Of a stretch of 8,130 nucleotides of DNA, positions 1 through 4,954 are shown piece after piece. The first letter of the stretch is position 1, and each line of letters begins with the position of its first letter. The notes under the pieces were generated by a model. The model was not told where the DNA came from, ran no database searches, and saw nothing but the letters and a program-made list of their open reading frames with translations. The translations under genes and the position numbers were made by a program. Origin of the DNA: Caulobacteraceae bacterium (GTDB taxonomy: Bacteria; Pseudomonadota; Alphaproteobacteria; Caulobacterales; Caulobacteraceae); NCBI GenBank assembly GCA_947452665.1, contig CANGEH010000089.1:1-8130 (forward strand), given 5' to 3'.

Positions 1-585
1 AGGCAGGGGCAGGCCGCCGACGGTGGAGTGACGCACCATGGGCACCATGTCATCGCCGTGACCGCCAAGCGTCCAGGCATTAATGTCCTGCACCGAAATG
101 CCGGTCTTTTCGGCGAGGAAATAGGCAAACCGCGCGCTATCGAGCACGCCAGCCATACCCACCACCTTATTATGCGGCAGGCCCGAAAACTCGCGCAGGG
201 CCCAGACCATGGCATCGAGCGGATTGGTGATGCAGATGACAAAGGCATTGGGGGCGTAGGTCTTGATGCCCTCGCCCACGGCCTTCATGACCTTCAGATT
301 AATGCCAAGCAAGTCATCGCGGCTCATGCCCGCCTTGCGCGGTACACCGGCAGTGACGATACAGACATCGGCCCCGGCAATATCGGCATAAGAATTGGCG
401 CCCTTGAGTGCGCTATCCTTGCCAAACACGGCGCTGGCCTCTGCAATATCCAGAGCCTTGCCCTGGGGGGTGCCCTCGGCAATATCGAACAAGATCACAT
501 CGCCAAGCTCTTCGCGAGCCGCAATATGGGCCAGGGTTCCGCCGATCATGCCGGCACCGATAAGGGCAATTTTCGCACGCGCCAT
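1..585 (-). CDS. mdh: Malate dehydrogenase, N-terminal 195 residues (runs off left edge)
   Basis: This is the start of an NAD-dependent malate dehydrogenase (malate to oxaloacetate, cytosolic, TCA cycle) of the lactate-dehydrogenase-like type common in Alphaproteobacteria. The reading frame is open from the ATG at 585 to the window edge, so about two fifths of a protein of roughly 320 residues is missing. A Rossmann nucleotide-binding motif GAGMIGG lies at residues 10-16, and Asp34 at the end of the second beta strand favours NAD over NADP. The substrate arginines are seen in VPRKAGMSR (Arg83, Arg89) and LDSAR (Arg152), and the catalytic pair is Asp149 and His176 (GGHGDDMV). A GGAGA ribosome site on the minus strand (594-598) lies 8 nt before the ATG, which supports this start. 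The gene diverges from mch. In an EMC-pathway locus it would process the malate that the pathway delivers. Identification is firm; the C-terminal substrate-binding half is not visible. Confidence 0.95.
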   Translation of the reverse strand, partial: MARAKIALIGAGMIGGTLAHIAAREELGDVILFDIAEGTPQGKALDIAEASAVFGKDSALKGANSYADIAGADVCIVTAGVPRKAGMSRDDLLGINLKVMKAVGEGIKTYAPNAFVICITNPLDAMVWALREFSGLPHNKVVGMAGVLDSARFAYFLAEKTGISVQDINAWTLGGHGDDMVPMVRHSTVGGLPLP

Positions 586-631
586 TGAAAGCGTCTCCAG
601 GGTTTGATCGTGAATAAGAATTGTCGAGAGC

Positions 632-641
632 GGTCTAGACC
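632..641. promoter_or_regulatory. Perfect 10-bp palindrome GGTCTAGACC between mdh and mch
   Basis: The sequence GGTCTAGACC is a perfect inverted repeat in the 186-bp divergent region between mdh and mch, 47 bp upstream of the mdh start. Its position would suit a small operator, but I recognise no known regulator site and a palindrome of this length can occur by chance. Confidence 0.25.
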
Positions 642-653
642 CGGATGACAGGC

Positions 654-683
654 TTCGCAAGACCATGGGCATGGGATCATAAT
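654..683 (+). promoter_or_regulatory. Possible sigma-70-type promoter for mch
   Basis: TTCGCA (654-659) and CATAAT (678-683) are separated by 18 bp, giving a fair -10 and a weak -35 match. Transcription would begin near 690, leaving about 80 nt of leader before the mch ATG at 772. No better promoter was seen in the mdh-mch gap. The assignment is by eye only. Confidence 0.3.
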
Positions 684-771
684 AGACGGGACGTGATCGA
701 GGCGTTAGGAAATGGGCCAAAGGCGGGCCAAGGCGGCCCTGCTCCCCCAATCCTTATGCCTGAGGCGCGCC

Positions 772-1827
772 ATGACCAAGACCAATCCGGGGCACTATTT
801 TGAGGACTTTCGCCTAGGCCAAGTCCTGACCCATGCCACGCCGCGCACGATCACGGCGGGCGATGTCGCCCTCTATACCGCCTTTCATGGCCCGCGCTTT
901 GCCCTGTTTAGCGCCGATAGTTTCGCCAAGGCTTGCGGGCTTGGCCAAAGCCCGGTCGATCCCCTGCTGGTTTTCCACATGGTGTTTGGCAAGTCGGTGC
1001 CGGACATATCACTCAATGCCGTGGCCAATCTGGGCTATGCCGAGGGCCGGTTCCTAGCCCCCTTGCATGTCGGCGATACGGTGCACGCGGTCAGCGAAGT
1101 GATTGGTCTGAAGGAAAACTCCAACAAAAAGACCGGTGTGGTCTATGTGCGCACCACCGGCATTAATCAAAATGGCGTCGCGGTCTTGAGCTATGTGCGC
1201 TGGGTCATGGTGCGCAAGGCCGATGAGGCCGCCGTGATTGAGAACCAAAGCGTCCCGGCCCTTGCCGATCACGTCAAGGCCGCTGATCTGGTGGTGCCGG
1301 CTGGGCTGAATTTTAGCGGTTATGATTTTGCATTGGCAGGCTCGGCCCATGCGTTTGAAGACTATGCGATTGGCGAAAAAATTGACCACATTGATGGCAT
1401 GGTGGTCGAGGAGGCCGAGCACCAGATGGCCACTCGGCTTTATCAAAATACCGCCAAGGTGCATTTCAACCAGTATGAGCGCGCCAAGGACCCAACCGGG
1501 CGGCGGCTGGTCTATGGCGGGGTGGTGATCTCAACCGCCAAGGCCCTGTCGTTTAATGGGCTGGAAAATGCGGGCCTGATCTTGGGGATTAATGGCGGGC
1601 GTCATGTCGCGCCCTATTTTGCCGGATCAACCGTGTTTGCCTGGAGCCAGGTGCTAGACAAGGCCGAGCTAGAGGGTCATCCCGATATGGGCGCCTTGCG
1701 CTTGAGGCTGGTTGCAACCAAGGACCAGCCCTGCACCGATTTCCCAGACAAGGATGCGGGCGGGGCCTATCCGCCGAGCGTGATCCTCGATTTTGATTAT
1801 TGGGCCGCCGTGCCGCGCAGGGCTTGA
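772..1827 (+). CDS. mch: Mesaconyl-CoA hydratase (MaoC-like, double hot-dog)
   Basis: The 351-residue protein is a MaoC/enoyl-CoA hydratase-2-like enzyme with two hot-dog domains, about residues 1-150 and 190-345. The start MTKTNPGHYFEDFRLGQ and the stretch HATPRTITAGDVALYTA (21-37) are typical of mesaconyl-CoA hydratase, which adds water to mesaconyl-CoA to give beta-methylmalyl-CoA in the EMC pathway. The C-terminal domain carries NTAKVHFN (226-233), the region corresponding to the hydratase motif of MaoC proteins. Length fits the family (about 340-360). The reading frame extends upstream to an ATG at 712, but the ATG at 772 has a GAGG ribosome site at 762-765 and matches the family N-terminus. 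The HIT gene follows after 5 nt, so the two are probably co-transcribed. In Methylobacterium literature the same function is called meaC. Function is assigned by family resemblance plus EMC neighbours, and I am confident of it. Confidence 0.92.
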   Translation: MTKTNPGHYFEDFRLGQVLTHATPRTITAGDVALYTAFHGPRFALFSADSFAKACGLGQSPVDPLLVFHMVFGKSVPDISLNAVANLGYAEGRFLAPLHVGDTVHAVSEVIGLKENSNKKTGVVYVRTTGINQNGVAVLSYVRWVMVRKADEAAVIENQSVPALADHVKAADLVVPAGLNFSGYDFALAGSAHAFEDYAIGEKIDHIDGMVVEEAEHQMATRLYQNTAKVHFNQYERAKDPTGRRLVYGGVVISTAKALSFNGLENAGLILGINGGRHVAPYFAGSTVFAWSQVLDKAELEGHPDMGALRLRLVATKDQPCTDFPDKDAGGAYPPSVILDFDYWAAVPRRA

Positions 1828-1832
1828 GCGCC

Positions 1833-2288
1833 GTGAGCCTTGGCTTTGCGCTAGATACGGCCTTTGTCTCAACCTCAAGGGCTGTGGGCGATCTTGGGCT
1901 TTGTCATGTGCGGCTGCAAGACGATGCGCGCTATGCTTGGCTCGTGCTGGTCCCGCGCCTTGGCGGCTTGAGCGAGCTGGAAGACCTGTGCGAGGCCGAC
2001 CGCGCCCGTTTCATGCAAGAGGTGGTCTTGTGCGGCGAGGCGGTGCGCGCCATCGGCCAGGCGCTGGGGCGCCCGGTCGATAAGCTCAATTTCGGCGCGC
2101 TGGGCAATGTCACGGCCCAGCTGCATGGCCATGTGGTGGGCAGGCGGCGCGGCGACGACGCTTGGCCAGGGCCGGTCTGGGGCCAGGGCCAGGCCATGCC
2201 CTATCCCGCCCAAGACCTGCAATCTGCCATCACCGCCGCCCGCCGTGTTCTGTCGCAAGCACCAGACTTTAGTTCCGCTCCAGACTGA
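1833..2288 (+). CDS. HIT-family (histidine triad) protein
   Basis: This 151-residue protein belongs to the histidine-triad superfamily of small nucleotide hydrolases and transferases. The active-site segment is LNFGALGNVTAQLHGHVVGR (85-104), in which the first triad position is Gln96 and the other two are His98 and His100. The QLHxHV form and the following DDAWPGPVWG (108-117) mark a bacterial HIT subfamily whose substrate is not known to me. I chose the GTG at 1833, 5 nt after the mch stop. A TTG at 1824 overlaps that stop (TTGA) and an ATG at 1800 lies inside mch; both would add residues unlike the family N-terminus. The spacing suggests translational coupling to mch. The last 20 bp overlap the 3' end of the convergent minus-strand gene. 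A role with CoA or nucleotide by-products of the EMC pathway would be pure inference. Confidence 0.85.
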   Translation: MSLGFALDTAFVSTSRAVGDLGLCHVRLQDDARYAWLVLVPRLGGLSELEDLCEADRARFMQEVVLCGEAVRAIGQALGRPVDKLNFGALGNVTAQLHGHVVGRRRGDDAWPGPVWGQGQAMPYPAQDLQSAITAARRVLSQAPDFSSAPD

Positions 2289-2751
2289 CGGGCAATTTGT
2301 GTCCGGCCTCGTCAGTGAGGGTTCCGCGCCAACGGCTCTGATCATCGGGGCTTAAGCGAACCAGCACCGGATGGGCCTCGTCGCGGACATAGAATCTTAG
2401 GCTCAAGGCCTCTTCATCATGATGGATTTCGGCGATAAAGCCGGAACTGGTCACGGTCAGATTGCGCCTCAAATCGCGCCAGGCCCCCTCGACCGGTCCA
2501 TTGACCTGATCCGACAGCAAGAAGGCATAGAGGGCAGCCCCCTCTTCTGCGGTCTTTAGCGTCCAGACCCCGTCCAAGGGGCCCTTATGCGCCTCGGCGG
2601 CGGCCTCATCGGCCAAGATCTTGGCATTAAACGCCTGATCTTCCGCCGTTAGGGGCGGCTGGGCGCTAAGCTCAAGGCTTTGGGCCACAGCCGCCAGCGG
2701 CAGGGCGACAAGGCCAAGGCTCACAAGCCAGATATGGCCCCTAAGCCGCAT
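2269..2751 (-). CDS. Small exported protein of unknown function
   Basis: I do not recognise a named family. The 160-residue product begins MRLRGHIWLVSLGLVALPLA, a basic start and hydrophobic core, followed by AVA-Q at 21-24, which looks like a signal-peptidase I site cleaving after Ala23. The mature part of about 137 residues has a helical stretch (35-55, TAEDQAFNAKILADEAAAEA), then LDGVWTL (59-65), VEGAWRDLRR (87-96) and alternating polar/hydrophobic segments ending RWRGTLTDEAGHKLPVSLER, suggesting a small beta-rich periplasmic fold. It resembles uncharacterised alphaproteobacterial periplasmic proteins that share the EGAWRDLRR motif. The ATG at 2751 lies inside the end of mcl2 (11-nt overlap), so the two are probably translationally coupled. 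A longer frame reaching 2871 runs through mcl2 and is not believed. The 3' end overlaps the convergent HIT gene by 20 bp. Confidence 0.72.
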   Translation of the reverse strand: MRLRGHIWLVSLGLVALPLAAVAQSLELSAQPPLTAEDQAFNAKILADEAAAEAHKGPLDGVWTLKTAEEGAALYAFLLSDQVNGPVEGAWRDLRRNLTVTSSGFIAEIHHDEEALSLRFYVRDEAHPVLVRLSPDDQSRWRGTLTDEAGHKLPVSLERN

Positions 2752-3640
2752 CCGCCGCCGCAATCGCCTCGGCCACCGCCACCAATTGCACGGCCTGGGA
2801 CAGGTGCAGCAATTCAGCCATCCGGCCCTCGACCCGGATCGCGCCCTTATTCTGGTTTTCCGGCAGTTCAAAAGCGGCGATCACGGCCTTGGCCCAGTCC
2901 ACCTCGGCCGGGGACGGTGAAAACACCCGATTACAGATCTCAACCTGTTTGGGATGGATCAGGGTCTTGCCGTCAAAGCCAAAATCCACGCCCTGCTCAC
3001 AGATCGCGGTCAGGCCGGGCTCATTATCAATATCATTATAAACCCCGTCCAAAATGGTCAGGCCATACATCCTTGCCGCTGCAACCGACAAGGACAGGGC
3101 CGCATGGAAGGGCGCGCGATCGGGCGTCTGGCGGGCGCGCATTTCCTTGGCCAGATCATTGGTGCCCATCACCCAGCAGCGCATCCGCGTCGATGCGCTG
3201 GCCGCCGCAATCTGGGGCAGGCTAAACAGGCTGGCACAGGTCTCGATCATGGCCCACAAGGCGGTAGACTGAGGCGCGCTGGCAATGGCCGCATTATAGG
3301 CCTGGACCCCGGCCGCATCATTGACCTTGGGCACCAGTATGGCATCGGGACCAGCTGCCGCCGCCGCCGCCAAATCGTCTGCGCCCCAGGGCGTATCTAG
3401 ACCATTACAGCGGATCACCAGTTCGCGGCGACCAAACCCGCCAGCCTTGACCGCCGCCACAGCCTGCTCGCGCGCAGCGGCCTTGGCATCGGGGGCCACA
3501 GCATCTTCCAGGTCCAGGATCACGACATCGCAAGCCAGGGTCCTGGCCTTATCGATCGCCTTGGCATTGGATGCGGGCATATAGAGCGCGCTGCGGCGTG
3601 GCCGGGCAAGGGCGGAAGTGGGGGCGAGGCTAGAGGTCAT
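2741..3640 (-). CDS. mcl2: CoA ester lyase-fold enzyme, probable (3S)-malyl-CoA thioesterase
   Basis: The 299-residue protein is an HpcH/HpaI-citrate lyase beta-type TIM barrel. It shows SALYMPASN (17-25), ILDLEDAVAPDAK (41-53), Arg77 in VIRCNG, the magnesium ligands Glu133 (MIETCAS) and Asp162 (MGTNDLAKEMRARQTPDR), and FDGKTLIHPKQV (222-233). The YMPASN start, NDLAKEMRARQTPDR, DGVYNDIDNEPG and a length near 300 fit Mcl2, the thioesterase that hydrolyses (3S)-malyl-CoA to malate and CoA, better than Mcl1, the malyl/methylmalyl-CoA lyase of about 318 residues. Distinguishing hydrolase from lyase by eye is less certain than the family call. The start is the ATG at 3640 with GGAGA (3646-3650, minus strand) 5 nt upstream; an in-frame TTG at 3652 is unlikely because it falls on that ribosome site. 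The gene overlaps a downstream exported protein, and a CAAGAT repeat lies just upstream. Confidence 0.85.
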   Translation of the reverse strand: MTSSLAPTSALARPRRSALYMPASNAKAIDKARTLACDVVILDLEDAVAPDAKAAAREQAVAAVKAGGFGRRELVIRCNGLDTPWGADDLAAAAAAGPDAILVPKVNDAAGVQAYNAAIASAPQSTALWAMIETCASLFSLPQIAAASASTRMRCWVMGTNDLAKEMRARQTPDRAPFHAALSLSVAAARMYGLTILDGVYNDIDNEPGLTAICEQGVDFGFDGKTLIHPKQVEICNRVFSPSPAEVDWAKAVIAAFELPENQNKGAIRVEGRMAELLHLSQAVQLVAVAEAIAAADAA

Positions 3641-3654
3641 GAAAATCTCCAAGA

Positions 3655-3681
3655 CAAGATCAAGATCAAGATCAAGATCAA
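3655..3681. repeat. CAAGAT hexanucleotide tandem repeat, 4.5 copies
   Basis: Four perfect copies of CAAGAT (3655-3678) plus CAA (3679-3681) form a simple sequence repeat in the short region between mcl2 and the DUF2237 gene. Each junction contains GATC, giving four GATC sites 6 bp apart. The repeat begins 14 bp upstream of the mcl2 ATG, next to its ribosome site, and ends 3 bp before the likely -35 of the DUF2237 promoter. Copy-number change would alter both leaders without changing any protein. On the minus strand the units read TTGATC, resembling -35 hexamers, but no matching -10 was found. Confidence 0.9.
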
Positions 3682-3684
3682 ACG

Positions 3685-3713
3685 CTGACTTGGCCGGTCA
3701 TAACCTCTAATAT
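3685..3713 (+). promoter_or_regulatory. Sigma-70-type promoter for the DUF2237 gene, possibly giving a leaderless mRNA
   Basis: CTGACT (3685-3690) and TAATAT (3708-3713) are 17 bp apart. With the usual 6-7 nt from -10 to the start site, transcription would begin at or one base before the ATG at 3720. The mRNA would then have essentially no leader, which agrees with the lack of a proper ribosome site before this gene. Assigned by eye. Confidence 0.5.
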
Positions 3714-3719
3714 GGGGTC

Positions 3720-4097
3720 ATGACCATCCGTTATGACGAGACCGCATGCAATGTTTTGGGCCAGGAGCTGATGCCCTGCTCCAATGCGCCCCTAACCGGG
3801 TTTTACCGCAATGGCTGTTGTGAGACGGGCCCCGACGATACCGGCCTGCACACGGTTTGCGCCGTTATGACTGCGCAATTTTTGGCCTTTAGCCGCTCGG
3901 TCGGAAATGACCTATCAACGCCGCGCCCCGAGTTCAATTTTCCAGGCCTAAGGCCCGGCGATCGCTGGTGCCTGTGTGCGCCGCGCTGGAAAGAAGCCCT
4001 CGATGCCGGGGCCGCCCCCGGGGTGGTTTTGGAAGCCACCCACGAGGAGACCCTGGCCATCGTGACCCTAGACGTCTTACGCGCCCATGCGGTCTAG
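3720..4097 (+). CDS. DUF2237 family protein, Cys-rich, function unknown
   Basis: The 125-residue protein matches the DUF2237 family along its whole length: NVLGQELMPC (11-20), PLTGFYRNGCCETGPDDTGLH (24-44), CAVMTAQFLAFSRSVGNDLSTPRPE (47-71), FPGLRPGDRWCLCAPRW (74-90) and the C-terminal VVLEATHEETL (102-112). Seven cysteines (10, 20, 33, 34, 47, 84, 86) sit in or beside these conserved blocks, which suggests metal binding or redox chemistry, but no function is known to me. There is no signal peptide or membrane segment, so it is likely cytosolic. The ATG at 3720 matches the usual family start. The only purine run before it is GGGG at 3714-3717, too close for a normal ribosome site, so translation may be leaderless. 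The gene diverges from mcl2 and converges on the SDR gene with an 8-bp gap. Linkage to the EMC genes may be incidental. Confidence 0.88.
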   Translation: MTIRYDETACNVLGQELMPCSNAPLTGFYRNGCCETGPDDTGLHTVCAVMTAQFLAFSRSVGNDLSTPRPEFNFPGLRPGDRWCLCAPRWKEALDAGAAPGVVLEATHEETLAIVTLDVLRAHAV

Positions 4098-4105
4098 CTT
4101 AAGGC

Positions 4106-4870
4106 TCAAGTAATGGTTGCGCCGCCATCAATGACAATGGCCTGACCGGTCATAAAGGTCCCCGCCGCCGAGGCGAGGAACACGGCCGCACCGGCAATCT
4201 CATTGGCCTCACCAATCCGGCGCAGAGGGCTGCCGCTGGTCGCGCGCTTGAGCGTGTCTGGATTGTCCCACAGAGCCTTGGCAAAATCGGTCTTGATCAG
4301 GCCCGGCGCAATGCAATTGACCCGCACATTATCTGGGCCCAAATCCACGGCCAGATTGCGCGCCAGCTGGAAGTCGGCCGCCTTGGAAATATTATAGGCC
4401 CCGATCACGGGCGAGCCGCGCAGGCCGCCGATCGACGAGACGATAATGATCGCGCCGTCCTTGCGCGCGACCATTTCGGGCGCAACCATCTGGACCATCC
4501 AGTGATTGGCAATCACGTTGTTTTCCAAGATCTTGCGGAACTGATCATCCTCAATCCCGGCCATGGGGCCGTAATAGGGATTGGAGGCAGCATTACAGAC
4601 CAGAATATCAATCTGGCCAAATGCCTTGCGGGTCTCATCGACCAGGCGCTGCAGATCGGCCTTGGACGAGATATTGGCCGGCACGGCAATGGCATGGCCC
4701 GGATGGGCGGCATTAATCTCGGCCGCGACCTCATCGCAGGGGCCAGCCTTGCGCGATGAGATCACCACCTTGGCCCCATGATCGGCCATGCGCTCGGCAA
4801 TCGCCCGGCCGATGCCGCGCGACGAGCCGGTAATAATGGCAACCTTACCGGTCAGATCAAACAGGTTCAT
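4106..4870 (-). CDS. SDR family (short-chain dehydrogenase/reductase) oxidoreductase
   Basis: This 254-residue protein is a classical short-chain dehydrogenase. It has the cofactor motif TGSSRGIG (14-21), CNAAS (92-96), the structural Asn118, and the catalytic Ser146, Tyr159 and Lys163 (YNISK). PGLIKTDF (189-196) and the ending VIDGGATIT are typical. Ser38-Ser39-Arg40 after the second beta strand hint at NADP(H). The substrate cannot be named; acyl-CoA-linked reductases and sugar or alcohol dehydrogenases share these features. The start is the ATG at 4870, where GAGGA on the minus strand lies 7 nt upstream. In-frame ATGs at 4876 and 4900 are disfavoured because the first is too close to the ribosome site and the second adds a non-family extension. 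The gene is 84 nt downstream of ecm on the same strand with no convincing terminator between, so it may be in the ecm transcript. Confidence 0.9.
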   Translation of the reverse strand: MNLFDLTGKVAIITGSSRGIGRAIAERMADHGAKVVISSRKAGPCDEVAAEINAAHPGHAIAVPANISSKADLQRLVDETRKAFGQIDILVCNAASNPYYGPMAGIEDDQFRKILENNVIANHWMVQMVAPEMVARKDGAIIIVSSIGGLRGSPVIGAYNISKAADFQLARNLAVDLGPDNVRVNCIAPGLIKTDFAKALWDNPDTLKRATSGSPLRRIGEANEIAGAAVFLASAAGTFMTGQAIVIDGGATIT

Positions 4871-4954
4871 GAGCATTTCCTCGTCATTTTTTGATTTCAA
4901 ACAGATGTTGGGGCCACCTTGGCTTTAGCCCCCGATCAGGTCAAGACAGCCGCC

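Noticed and set aside
28..588. Open plus-strand frame of 186 codons opposite mdh
   Set aside because: It is antisense to a clear malate dehydrogenase frame and its product resembles no family; GC-rich codon bias opens such shadow frames.
712..771. Earlier mch start at 712
   Set aside because: The extra 20 residues do not look like the family, and the ATG at 772 has a GAGG ribosome site at the right distance.
3641..3652. TTG start for mcl2 at 3652
   Set aside because: The TTG falls on the ribosome site that serves the ATG at 3640, and the four extra residues have no family support.
3655..3681. CAAGAT repeat as a CRISPR-like array or a set of -35 elements for mcl2
   Set aside because: There are no spacers, and no -10 hexamer is found at 16-18 bp from any unit on the minus strand.
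3712..3723. Three-codon ORF (ATG GGG TCA TGA) overlapping the DUF2237 start
   Set aside because: It is too short to interpret and lies over the predicted -10 element, so it is probably not transcribed.
4098..4105. Terminator between the convergent DUF2237 and SDR genes
   Set aside because: The gap is only 8 bp and the local AGCTTAAGGCT is an imperfect, short inverted repeat with no T-run.
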